This document shows, piece after piece, positions 1 to 7,902 of a stretch of 64,000 nucleotides of DNA. Each line of letters starts with the position of its first letter. The first letter of the stretch is position 1. The stretch is taken from positions 31,817-95,816 of the forward strand of contig JALGZK010000010.1 of the NCBI GenBank assembly GCA_025774935.1. Reading direction: 5' to 3'. The position numbers were made by a program, and so were the translations under genes. The notes beneath the pieces are model-generated. The model did not search any database, was not told the DNA's origin, and saw only the letters and a program-made list of their open reading frames with translations. This DNA is from a bacterium. GTDB taxonomy: Bacteria; Joyebacterota; Joyebacteria; Joyebacterales; Joyebacteraceae.

Positions 1-1780
1 GGAACGAACGGCCGGGCCCGCGATCGATCGACGGCATCGGGAACGTCTCGGCGAACCGCGCGACGCGGACGCCGTTCTCCCCGATCCAGTCGAGGAGCGT
101 GCTCGGGCTGGGCGTGCCGGGCGGCTCCGCGCCCTCCATGGGCCGCCTCTGGTCCGCCTTGCTGGTGATCACGAGGTAGTCGGGGCGGATCTCCTCGATC
201 GCCGCGATCATCGCGGCCTGGTCGTCGCCGGCCTCGGGGATCCGGAAGAGCTCCTGCCCCCAGCCGGAGCCGAAGATCCGGTACTGCGGGTGCCTCGCCC
301 GACCGATGTCGAGCTCGAGCTCGTTGATGCGCCGCTTCGACGCGCTCCACGAGGAGACGCCCGTTTTGTCGGCTTCGATCGCGTGCTCGAGCTGCGCTGT
401 CGCGCGGTTGAGCTCCGGCCCGTAGGACTCGACCACCACCGTGCTCCCCGCCTCGATGTTCTCCTCCACCCACTGCTTCGCCTGCGTGCGCGTGTCGGTC
501 GCGTCGAGCGCGCGGACGAATCGGAGCGATGGCCACGCGGCGAACGCCAGCACGACGATCGCGACGGTCGTTGCCGCGGCCACCGCCGACGGGGCGCGCG
601 ACGTACCGCGTCCGCCGGGTGTCCGATCGAACGTCCCGAGCCCGAGCAGGAGGACGATCCCCGCGCCCGCCATGGCGGCGATCGCCGGGATCGCCGGCGT
701 CACGTACGTCGAGCGCTTCACGGTGATCGCGATCAGGAACAGGAGGACGCAGACGACGTAGACGAGCGAGATGAGCGCGCCCGCGAGCCTGAGCTCGGGA
801 TGACCCGGTTCGAGCTTGTCGCCGGCCCTGCCGCGGCGCGCCCCCCGACCCTCGGCCACGCCGCGGCTGAGAGCGAGCACGAACCCGAGGACCGCGAGCA
901 GGAGCACGGGGTAACCGACGCCCCGGCCGAGGCTCTTCCCGAACACTTCCCCGAGGCCTCGCCAGATCGAGCTCGCCTCCTGGGCGACGCCCGACTCGGA
1001 CACCATCGTGAACTGCATGAGGACGTCTCTCGAGAACTCGCCCGCGCTCACGACCGAGTACGGGGTTCCGATCACGAATCCGACGACGCACGCGACGATC
1101 GCGGCCGGGAGCACCCACGCCGCGATCGCCCGTCTCGAGACGAGGAAGACGAACGCCGTGAGGGTCCCCGCGAAGACGATCACTCCGGGGTACTTGGTGG
1201 ACGCGGCCAGTCCGGCCAGGAGACCCGAGAGAACGAGCTGGCTCGCCCGCCCGGAACGGACCGCGTAGAGAGCGAACAGGAGCGAGACCGACGCGAGGAA
1301 GGTCGTCGCCACGTCCGGAGTCGCGTAGTGCGAGTCGCGGACGTGAAGGAAGCCCACCGCGACCAGGGCCGCCGCGATGAGCCCGGCCGCCCTCCCGAAG
1401 GCCGTTCGGCCGAAGAGATACGTCGTCCAGACGGTGGCGACCCCGGCCGCCACCGAGACGTATCGTCCGATGAGCCAGAACGGCGTTAGGTCGGTGAGGT
1501 ACGCGCGCGCGAGGTCGAGCGGCCCGCCGAACGTGCCGGCCGCCTTCCCGATGAGGTAGAAGACGGCGTAGAGGCCGAACACGAAGTACATCATCAGGGA
1601 CGGCCACCTGAACCAGTGAGGGTTCATGTCGCCGGTGCCGAATCCGAGCGAGTGGATGAGGATCGAGCCCTCGTCGGGATGGTATGCGTGCGGGAGCCCC
1701 CACCCGATCCCCCAGATGCGGATCCAGAGGGCGACCCCGATGATGACGATGAGGATGATCGTAGCGTTGCGTCGGCTCAT
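1..1780 (-). CDS. GT39/ArnT-like membrane glycosyltransferase (3' end beyond window)
   Basis: An open frame starts at ATG 1780 (GGAGAGGAG ribosome site just upstream) and is still open at base 1, so the C-terminus is missing; at least 593 codons are present. The N-terminus is a hydrophobic helix followed by a first loop with HPDE (about residues 34-37), the acidic motif typical of GT-C polyprenyl-phosphate-sugar transferases of the PMT/ArnT type, and many further transmembrane helices follow. The soluble C-terminal part begins around residue 450. It is the last visible gene of the wza-wzc-wecB-GT2-SMR operon and would transfer a lipid-linked sugar on the periplasmic side. The acceptor is unknown. 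Confidence 0.8.
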   Translation of the reverse strand, partial: MSRRNATIILIVIIGVALWIRIWGIGWGLPHAYHPDEGSILIHSLGFGTGDMNPHWFRWPSLMMYFVFGLYAVFYLIGKAAGTFGGPLDLARAYLTDLTPFWLIGRYVSVAAGVATVWTTYLFGRTAFGRAAGLIAAALVAVGFLHVRDSHYATPDVATTFLASVSLLFALYAVRSGRASQLVLSGLLAGLAASTKYPGVIVFAGTLTAFVFLVSRRAIAAWVLPAAIVACVVGFVIGTPYSVVSAGEFSRDVLMQFTMVSESGVAQEASSIWRGLGEVFGKSLGRGVGYPVLLLAVLGFVLALSRGVAEGRGARRGRAGDKLEPGHPELRLAGALISLVYVVCVLLFLIAITVKRSTYVTPAIPAIAAMAGAGIVLLLGLGTFDRTPGGRGTSRAPSAVAAATTVAIVVLAFAAWPSLRFVRALDATDTRTQAKQWVEENIEAGSTVVVESYGPELNRATAQLEHAIEADKTGVSSWSASKRRINELELDIGRARHPQYRIFGSGWGQELFRIPEAGDDQAAMIAAIEEIRPDYLVITSKADQRRPMEGAEPPGTPSPSTLLDWIGENGVRVARFAETFPMPSIDRGPGRSF

Positions 1781-1834
1781 GCGCTCCTCTCCGGACGCGG
1801 TCCCGCGGCTCTGCGCCGCGCGGCCCGGCGCCCG

Positions 1835-2194
1835 CTAGCTCCGCGAGATGACGAACACGCCGAGACAGATGATGACGAGACCTATGGTCCTCACGGCCGT
1901 GATGTGCTCCCCCAGAAAGAGCCAGGACGCCACGAAGACGAGCACGTACGCGAGGCTCACCATCGGGTACGCGAGGCTCAGGTCCACGTTTGACACCACC
2001 GCGATCCACAGGACGGCGGAGAGCCCGTAGCAGACGAAGCCGATCGCCACCTGCGGGACCTTGAGGATCGGGACGAGCTGACCCCACACGCTTCCTGCCG
2101 ACACCTCGCCGTAGATCATCATCCCCTTCTTCATGATGACCTGGCCGGTGGCTCCCAGCAGGACCGCCGCGAGGATGAGCGGGATTCCCTTCAT
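1835..2194 (-). CDS. SMR/EamA-like small membrane transporter, ArnE-like
   Basis: This 119-residue protein has four hydrophobic helices and the length of small-multidrug-resistance proteins. The N-terminal helix carries GATGQVIMKKGM and the end reads VRTIGLVIICLGVFVIS, like the undecaprenyl-phosphate-aminoarabinose flippase subunits ArnE/ArnF. It sits between a GT2 polyprenyl-phosphate transferase and an ArnT-like GT39 protein, the same trio as in the Arn pathway, so I infer that it flips a lipid-linked sugar across the inner membrane, not a drug. No lipid A deformylase or 4-amino-sugar synthesis gene is visible here, so the sugar need not be aminoarabinose. Confidence 0.75.
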   Translation of the reverse strand: MKGIPLILAAVLLGATGQVIMKKGMMIYGEVSAGSVWGQLVPILKVPQVAIGFVCYGLSAVLWIAVVSNVDLSLAYPMVSLAYVLVFVASWLFLGEHITAVRTIGLVIICLGVFVISRS

Positions 2195-2249
2195 CGAGCG
2201 CCTCCTCCACGAACCCGGACCGGCCGCGCGCCGCGGCCCCGGGCACGGA

Positions 2250-3002
2250 CTACGATGGTCTCCTGATGGCCTGACGTCCTGCGGCGACCATCACGAGGTA
2301 TCGCCTGATGGTGTCCAGGATGTTCATCTTGCTCGCGCCGCCCTTCCTGTCGTACCTGAGGACGAGCGGCACCTCTGTCACGCGCGACGGGAGCTGCGCG
2401 AGCTTGAGAAGCACCTCGGCGGACGAGACGAACCCGGACTCCGTGATGAGGTCGTCTCCGAAGACCCGGAATCCCGCCGCGAGGGTCGAACCCCTGTAGG
2501 CCCTGTATCCGCACGAGTAGTCCCGCACCCCGGGCACTCGCAGGAACGTCCTCAGGAGCATGCTCGCACCCTTGCTCAGGAAGCTCCTGAGAGGCGACAG
2601 CCCGACCTCCCTTCCGCCCTTCGCGTACCTGGAGGCGATGACGATGTCGTAGCCGTCATCGATCCGCTCGAGCATGTCCGGTATGATCGACGGATCGTGC
2701 GTGTCGTCGGTGTCCATGCCTACGAGCACGCCGTCCTCGCCCGCGATGTCCTTGCCGCGAGCGAACCCGGTCCTGAGCGCCTCCCCGAGGCCGCGGTTGG
2801 TCTCGTGCGTCTCGACCGTCAGCTCGAGCCCGAGCTCCCGGGCGCGCTCCCTGGCCTTCTCCGCGGTCCCGTCTGAGCTCCCGTCGTCGACGAGGAGCAC
2901 GCCCGCGGGACGGTCGACCCGGCCGAAGACGGCCGCGATCTTCTCCAGCAGGGGCCCGATCGCTCCGGACTCGTTGTATGCCGGCAGCATCACTACGAGC
3001 AT
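2250..3002 (-). CDS. GT2 polyprenyl-phosphate sugar transferase (DPM1/ArnC-like)
   Basis: This 250-residue GT-A glycosyltransferase has LPAYNESGAI at the start, the nucleotide-binding DDGSSDGT near residue 40 and a metal-binding region DTDDTHDPS near residue 100. It has no C-terminal membrane helices, so it resembles cytoplasmic dolichol-phosphate-mannose synthases more than full-length ArnC. Its ATG overlaps the wecB stop by 10 bp, with GAGGAA upstream. It probably loads a nucleotide sugar onto undecaprenyl phosphate for the downstream SMR and GT39 proteins. The donor sugar cannot be told from sequence. Confidence 0.85.
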   Translation of the reverse strand: MLVVMLPAYNESGAIGPLLEKIAAVFGRVDRPAGVLLVDDGSSDGTAEKARERARELGLELTVETHETNRGLGEALRTGFARGKDIAGEDGVLVGMDTDDTHDPSIIPDMLERIDDGYDIVIASRYAKGGREVGLSPLRSFLSKGASMLLRTFLRVPGVRDYSCGYRAYRGSTLAAGFRVFGDDLITESGFVSSAEVLLKLAQLPSRVTEVPLVLRYDRKGGASKMNILDTIRRYLVMVAAGRQAIRRPS

Positions 3003-4156
3003 CGGTTCACGTTCCTCACTTTCGGCACGAAGTCCGCGGGGCGCGACGTCTTGCCGACGCCGAACGCGTGTTCGATGCCGTCGACGATCCTGACGGCAGC
3101 CCGCCCGTCGCCGTAGGGGTTCACGGCGTTCGCCATCTCCGAATAGAGCCCGTCGTCGGTCAGGAGCGCGGAGATCCCCTCGGCGACAGACCTCTCGTCC
3201 GTCCCGACGATCCGCACGGTTCCGGCCTCGACCGCCTCCGGCCGCTCCGTCTCGTTCCTGAGCACGAGCACCGGCTTCCCGAGGGCCGGGGCCTCCTCCT
3301 GGAGGCCGCCCGAATCGGTCACGACGATCGCGGCCTTCTTCATGAGGTCGACGAACGGCGCGTAGGGCATCGGATCGACGAGGTGGATCCGCGCGTGGCC
3401 CGAGAGGACCGCGCGCGCCGTCTCCTGAACGCGGGGGTTCAGGTGGACGGGATAGACGACCTCGATGTCACTCAGGTCGTCGGCCACGGTCCGGAGAGCG
3501 CGACAGATGTTCTCGAGCGGCTCCCCGAAGTTCTCCCGCCGGTGCGCCGTCACGAGGACGAAGCGTCCGCCCACCGGGACGCCGTGGGGCGGCGCCTTCG
3601 GGTCGCCGGCGACCTCGAGGAGGGCGTCTATGACCGTGTTGCCCGTGACGTAGATCGAGTCCGCGGATACGCCTTCGTCCAGGAGGTTCCGCCTGGCCTG
3701 CGCGGTCGGGGCGAAGTGGTAGACCGACAGCGAGTCTGCGACCCTGCGGTTCATCTCCTCAGGAAACGGCGTGTAGAAGGAGTGCGTACGGAGTCCGGCC
3801 TCCACGTGTCCGACCGGGATCCGTCTGTAGAAGGCGGAGAGGGACGCCGCCATCGTGGTGGTCGTGTCCCCGTGCACCAGCACGAGGTCGGGGCTCTCGG
3901 AGGCGATGACCTCGTCCATGCCCTCGAGCACCGCTGAAGCCACGCGCCACGGGGGCTGGTTGTCGGTCATCACGCGCAGGTCGACGTCGGGAGCGATCGC
4001 GAAGAGATCGAGCACCTGGTCGAGCATCTCGCGGTGCTGGCCCGTCACGCAGATGCGCGACTCGACGCGCCCCTCGCGGGAGGCCAGCTCCTCGATGACG
4101 GGTGCCATCTTGATGGCTTCGGGACGGGTCCCGAAAACCGAGAGCACTCGGACCAT
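2993..4156 (-). CDS. wecB: UDP-N-acetylglucosamine 2-epimerase (non-hydrolysing)
   Basis: This 387-residue protein interconverts UDP-GlcNAc and UDP-ManNAc for polysaccharide synthesis. Family motifs are clear: FGTRPEAIKMAP at the N-terminus, VTGQHREML, VHGDTTTT, VEAGLRT, PEEMNRR, AHRRENFG, and near the C-terminus DSGGLQEEAPALG followed by RNETERPEA. I chose ATG 4156 because GTRPEA lies a few residues after it, as in the family, and GAGGAAGAGGAG lies upstream; the open frame extends further 5' but only inside the wzc gene. It starts 5 bp after the wzc stop and overlaps the next gene, so it is inside an operon. Confidence 0.95.
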   Translation of the reverse strand: MVRVLSVFGTRPEAIKMAPVIEELASREGRVESRICVTGQHREMLDQVLDLFAIAPDVDLRVMTDNQPPWRVASAVLEGMDEVIASESPDLVLVHGDTTTTMAASLSAFYRRIPVGHVEAGLRTHSFYTPFPEEMNRRVADSLSVYHFAPTAQARRNLLDEGVSADSIYVTGNTVIDALLEVAGDPKAPPHGVPVGGRFVLVTAHRRENFGEPLENICRALRTVADDLSDIEVVYPVHLNPRVQETARAVLSGHARIHLVDPMPYAPFVDLMKKAAIVVTDSGGLQEEAPALGKPVLVLRNETERPEAVEAGTVRIVGTDERSVAEGISALLTDDGLYSEMANAVNPYGDGRAAVRIVDGIEHAFGVGKTSRPADFVPKVRNVNRCS

Positions 4157-4161
4157 GCGTG

Positions 4162-6414
4162 CTACTCCTCTTCCTCCTCGAGCTCGCTGCTGTCGGACGT
4201 GTAGCCGTAGTAGCGGTAGTCGTAGTAGTACGGCAGCACGCGCTCGAGGTTGTTGACGACCACACCGAGCACGTTCTCCTTCTCGTCCCGCTGCAACTGA
4301 ACGCCGCGTGTGACGACCTCTCTTGGAGTCACGCCGGCTCTGAGAACGATCACGACGCCGTCCACCTCGCCGCCCAGGATCATCGCGTCGGGCACGGGCA
4401 GGTTGGGCGCAGTGTCGAGGATCACGGTGTCGAAGCTCGCGAGGAGCTCCGCCATGACGCGCGACCCGGGCATCGACTCGAGCAACCACGTCGGCTGATC
4501 TCGCCGGGTCCCGCACGGCAGGACGAAGAGGTTCGGCAGCTTCGTCGGCTTGATGTCCGTGCCGAGGAGGTTTCCCCTCTCGAGAGCGTCGGAGAGCCCG
4601 GGCTTGGACGCCACGGCCATGAGGCGGTGCGCGCGGGGCTTCCTGAGGTCGCAGTCGACGAGGACGGTCCTGTGCCCGTAGTGCTTCGCGAGCGTGATGG
4701 CGAGCGAGGCCGCCGCGGTCGACTTCCCCTCCCCCCTGTTCGCGCTCGTGACCAGGATCGACTTGGGGATGTCGCGCCCCACGCCGCGCGCGATCCTCCT
4801 CGCCATCCTCCTGAACTCGAAGCTGACCGCGGTCTCCCGCACCATGTGCCGGAGGAGCTCCGAGTCCCCGTTGGATGGCCCCGCACCCTTCTTCCTTACC
4901 TTCTTCGCGGCCTTCTTCTCCCTCGCCGAGATGCCTCGCAGAACGTCGCTGCTCGGGATGGTCGCCAGCACGGGAACGCCTACCGCGGCCTCGATCTCGT
5001 CGATGTTCTTGAAGGACGTGTCTCCCTGCTCCGAGACGAGGATGGCGGCGAGTCCGACGACGGCGCCTCCGAAGACCGACATCACGAGGATCATCAGCTT
5101 GTCGGGAGCGACGGGCGAGGTCGGGCGGACCGGGGGCTCGATGATCTCGAACCGCCCGCCGGCTCGCGCGGCCTCGAGAGCCTCCGTGATCTGGCCGGCT
5201 GCGGTCTGCTGTAGAAACGCCTCGTAAAGGGCCCGCGTCGACTCGACCTCCTGCTCGAGCCTCGTGATCTCGAGCTGGCTTCCCGCGGCCGACGCGCGGC
5301 CGCGCGTGTAGTCCCGCATGAACCTGCCGAGCACCGACGCCCGCTCCGAGATCATCTGCTCCTCCACCTGAGCGATTCGGTACTGAGCGAACGCCTCCAG
5401 GATGTCCGGCGCGGCTCCCGGCACGGCCGCCGCGGCCAGTCTCCTCGCCTCCTGGCGGTACTGGTCCTTCTTCTCGGCCTCGCTGACGTAGAGCGTCGTG
5501 ATCTCGGGACCCTCCTGCGCCGAGAGTACGAGCACGGAGGCGACCTCCCGCTCGAGCTCGACGAGCTGCTCGGAGTACGACGTGAGGAGGTCGGACTCGA
5601 GCACCGAGAGCCTGTTGTACGAGTTCCCGGCGAGGCCCATCAGGTCATTTCGCTTCTCGTTGACCCGCTCGCCGGCGCGGTCGCGCTCGACGGTCGCCTG
5701 ACTTATGAGGATGTCGACGCGCCCGACGTTCGTCGAGTTGACGGGGTTGGCCATCGAGTAGCCGACCGCCTGGCTCTCGCGGTAGTCCTTCAGGCGCAGT
5801 TCGGCGTCGTCGAGCTTCTGCCGGTAGATGACGAGCTGCTCGATGCTGAAGTCGTAGACCGCCCTGATCTCCTCGAGCTGCTCGCGGTTCGACGCACTCA
5901 CGAAGGCGTTGGTGATGTGCTGCGCGAGGAGGGTCGCCCGGTCGGGATCGGTGTCCCGTATCACGACCTGGAACCCGTCGGTCGACGAACGGTGGACGCT
6001 GATCCGTCGACGGAGCCCCTCCACGGCCGCCCCCTCCGCCAGATCCTGGACCGGGATCGCCGGATCCTCCGCGTACGTCTCCTCAGCCCACGCCTTGATC
6101 CCCGGATCCTCCGCGAGGTCGAGCGAGCGGACGAGTTCGACGAGGAACGCCCTGCTCTTCAGCTTCTCCTGAACTCGCGAGAGTTGCTCCTCCGCCGGCG
6201 ACCGTCCGATGATCTGCGCGAGCCCCTCCGAGAACCTCTCCTGCACCTTGACGACTATCGTGCTCCTGGCCTCGTAGACCGGCGCGAGCGTCTGCGCGAC
6301 CCCGAAGCCTGCGCCCCCGGCCACGACGATCGGGACGATGAGTAGCCACTTCCGCCTCCACACGGCCCTCAGGAGCGCCATAACGTCGATAGTCTGTACC
6401 GGCTGGTCAGGCAT
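4162..6414 (-). CDS. Wzc-like polysaccharide co-polymerase / BY-type tyrosine autokinase
   Basis: This 750-residue inner-membrane protein has a Wzz chain-length domain with TM helices near residues 22-45 and 435-460, a long periplasmic coiled-coil part with GNVR-like ending, and a cytoplasmic BY-kinase domain. Walker A (NRGEGKSTAA) is near residue 558, Walker A' (VLVDCDLRKP) near 585 and Walker B (ILDTAPNLP) near 665. The C-terminus has a tyrosine cluster YYYDYRYYGY (about residues 729-738), then an acidic tail of glutamates. It would control export and chain length of a surface polysaccharide together with the outer-membrane protein encoded just upstream, autophosphorylating on the cluster. 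Confidence 0.93.
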   Translation of the reverse strand: MPDQPVQTIDVMALLRAVWRRKWLLIVPIVVAGGAGFGVAQTLAPVYEARSTIVVKVQERFSEGLAQIIGRSPAEEQLSRVQEKLKSRAFLVELVRSLDLAEDPGIKAWAEETYAEDPAIPVQDLAEGAAVEGLRRRISVHRSSTDGFQVVIRDTDPDRATLLAQHITNAFVSASNREQLEEIRAVYDFSIEQLVIYRQKLDDAELRLKDYRESQAVGYSMANPVNSTNVGRVDILISQATVERDRAGERVNEKRNDLMGLAGNSYNRLSVLESDLLTSYSEQLVELEREVASVLVLSAQEGPEITTLYVSEAEKKDQYRQEARRLAAAAVPGAAPDILEAFAQYRIAQVEEQMISERASVLGRFMRDYTRGRASAAGSQLEITRLEQEVESTRALYEAFLQQTAAGQITEALEAARAGGRFEIIEPPVRPTSPVAPDKLMILVMSVFGGAVVGLAAILVSEQGDTSFKNIDEIEAAVGVPVLATIPSSDVLRGISAREKKAAKKVRKKGAGPSNGDSELLRHMVRETAVSFEFRRMARRIARGVGRDIPKSILVTSANRGEGKSTAAASLAITLAKHYGHRTVLVDCDLRKPRAHRLMAVASKPGLSDALERGNLLGTDIKPTKLPNLFVLPCGTRRDQPTWLLESMPGSRVMAELLASFDTVILDTAPNLPVPDAMILGGEVDGVVIVLRAGVTPREVVTRGVQLQRDEKENVLGVVVNNLERVLPYYYDYRYYGYTSDSSELEEEEE

Positions 6415-6480
6415 GTACCCCCCGTGAGTTCGGATGTGCTCGTGGCATCGATGCCGTCCCGCTCGCTGCTCGAGAGCCGC

Positions 6481-7518
6481 CTACGGTGTCGTTGTGGTTG
6501 TCTGCTGCTGCTGCGCCGTCGCGATCGCCGCGTTCCTGAACCTGCGGTCGTCGATCTCCCGCTCGATGCTGAGGTAGAGGAGGTAGGCGGTGAGCACCTG
6601 GGTCGTCGCGGTGAGAAGCGCGCCCGCGGCGTTCCAGAACTGGCCGCCGAACGTGTCCTGCGTCGATCCGATGACCACCCTGTCTCCCGCCCTCAGGAAG
6701 AACGGCTTCGGCGTGCCGCGTGTGAGCACGCTCTTGAGGTCCACCTTCGCGACGGCGTGCCCCTCGCCCGCGTCCATCACCACCGAGACCTCGTCCAGTC
6801 GCGCGTCGACCGTCGTGCCTCCCGCGATCGCGATGAGCTGGAAGAGGTCGATCCTGTCCGACGTCGCGTACGCCCCGGGCGTGTTCACCTCGCCGAAGAT
6901 GTAGACCATGCCCGGGCCCGCGAGGCCTCCCCCGCCAATGATCGACGGGATCTCGATCGTGTCGCCGGGCATGAGCGCGGGGAGCGGCTGCGCCGTCTCG
7001 CCTCTCATGTACGCGCCGAGATCGACGTTGATGAGCTCGGGTCCGCCGATCGAGGGTCTCAGGATCGAGACGTTGGAGAGGTCGGCGCTCGGGAGCGCCC
7101 CTCCGGCGGAACTGAGGAGCTGCAGGATGTCGGGGATGGCCTCGAAGCTGTAGCGCCCGGGCGCGGTGACCTGTCCGGTCAGATAGACGGCTCTGCTGTT
7201 GAACTGCTCGACCGACACCGTTACCTGGGTGGTCTCCCTCGTGTAGTCTCTCAGGCGCTGGACGATCTCCCTCGAAAGCTCGGACGGAGTGAGTCCGGCC
7301 GCCGTGAGCTCGCCGATCGGGGGGAGCGTGATCGTCCCGTTCGATTTGACGGTGACGTCCTGGTTCAGGTCGGAGTGACGCCAGACCGCGACCCTGAGCA
7401 CATCGCCCGGGCCGATGACGTACTCGATTCCCTGCTGCTGCGCCGGCGCCTCGACCGCAACGAGCGGCAGGATCATGGTAACGAGCAGGATCGATGACAC
7501 GAGCTTTCTGCTGGACAT
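6481..7518 (-). CDS. Wza-like polysaccharide export protein (Poly_export + SLBB)
   Basis: This 345-residue protein has a signal peptide (MSSRKLVSSILLVTMILPL) ending near AQQQG, a Poly_export domain starting YVIGPGDVLRVAVW, then soluble ligand-binding beta-grasp repeats (VYLTGQVTAPGRYSF and VYIFGEVNTPGAYA) and a C-terminal amphipathic or membrane helix around residues 300-325. No lipobox is seen, unlike E. coli Wza. I chose ATG 7518 for the signal peptide and the upstream GGGGGGA. It forms the outer-membrane/periplasmic exit channel for the polysaccharide and is the first gene of the operon. Confidence 0.92.
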   Translation of the reverse strand: MSSRKLVSSILLVTMILPLVAVEAPAQQQGIEYVIGPGDVLRVAVWRHSDLNQDVTVKSNGTITLPPIGELTAAGLTPSELSREIVQRLRDYTRETTQVTVSVEQFNSRAVYLTGQVTAPGRYSFEAIPDILQLLSSAGGALPSADLSNVSILRPSIGGPELINVDLGAYMRGETAQPLPALMPGDTIEIPSIIGGGGLAGPGMVYIFGEVNTPGAYATSDRIDLFQLIAIAGGTTVDARLDEVSVVMDAGEGHAVAKVDLKSVLTRGTPKPFFLRAGDRVVIGSTQDTFGGQFWNAAGALLTATTQVLTAYLLYLSIEREIDDRRFRNAAIATAQQQQTTTTTP

Positions 7519-7610
7519 CGTTCGTCCCCCCGAGTCAGAACTGCGTGGAAGTCGCCGGTCGTGCCGGCGGCGTCCCGTCTGTTCCACGTTCTCGCTGAGT
7601 TCCCAGAGTT

Positions 7611-7664
7611 GTGCGGCACACGACGGGCGGCCCGGGACGCGAGTCCCGCAGTCGCCCGGCGCAC
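7611..7664 (-). ncRNA. Structured leader element upstream of the polysaccharide export operon (candidate)
   Basis: Three perfect nested stems lie about 95-145 bases upstream of the export-gene start. In plus coordinates they are GTGCG 7611-7615 with CGCAC 7660-7664, CGGGCG 7624-7629 with CGCCCG 7653-7658, and CGGGAC 7633-7638 with GTCCCG 7643-7648 closing a 4-base loop. In the mRNA sense (minus strand) this would be a stacked hairpin in the 5' leader. I do not recognise a known riboswitch or JUMPstart/ops sequence. It could be an attenuator, an RNA-protein site or chance folding in GC-rich DNA. Confidence 0.4.
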
Positions 7665-7831
7665 ACATGGTTACCGGCTACGGACACAGCGGTCAACAGG
7701 AAACAGTCAGAACTGTTGCCTTTTCCGACACCCCCACTCCAGCCACTCGCACGGGTCATCTCTAATACCTTGCGGTTCAACAAGTTACGGATATCCACAA
7801 GGGGGGCTCCGCGTGCCGGGAGCGAACGCAG

Positions 7832-7874
7832 GGACCCCCCGGAAAGCACACAATGAAGCAGTTCCGGGGGGTCC
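7832..7874. terminator. Perfect 11-bp inverted repeat after ddl, terminator-like
   Basis: GGACCCCCCGG (7832-7842) and CCGGGGGGTCC (7864-7874) form a perfect stem with a 21-base loop, 28 bases beyond the ddl stop. On the plus strand it is followed by TTTT (7875-7878); on the minus strand, the direction of ddl, no U-run follows. Ending of the ddl transcript is the likeliest role. Confidence 0.5.
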
Positions 7875-7902
7875 TTTTGCATCACCTGTGCCAGAGAGAA
7901 CC

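Larger units (their letters stand above)
7519..7902. other. 384-bp intergenic region between ddl and the polysaccharide operon
   Basis: This is the only gap over 300 bases. It must hold the promoter and leader of the minus-strand polysaccharide operon and the 3' end of the ddl transcript. It is AT-richer than its surroundings between about 7690 and 7800. I find a nested hairpin at 7611-7664 and a long perfect inverted repeat at 7832-7874 (listed separately). No convincing -10/-35 pair stands out: TTGACC on the minus strand (7691-7696) has only a poor -10 at 17 bp. Small open frames here have no recognisable product. Confidence 0.7.

Noticed and set aside
290-1489. 399-codon plus-strand open frame
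   Set aside because: It is antisense to the GT39 membrane protein, and its product is a run of Arg, Glu, Asp and Pro typical of the wrong frame in high-GC DNA. The minus frame has helices, a motif and a ribosome site.
7668-7696. TTGACC with a -10 at 17 bases on the minus strand
   Set aside because: The -10 would be TAACCA, a poor match, and transcription would begin on the hairpin itself. Not listed as a promoter.
7535-7885. 116-codon minus-strand frame in the large intergenic region
   Set aside because: It overlaps the inverted repeat at 7832-7874, has no recognisable domain, and its codon pattern is unlike its neighbours. I treat the stretch as promoter/leader DNA.
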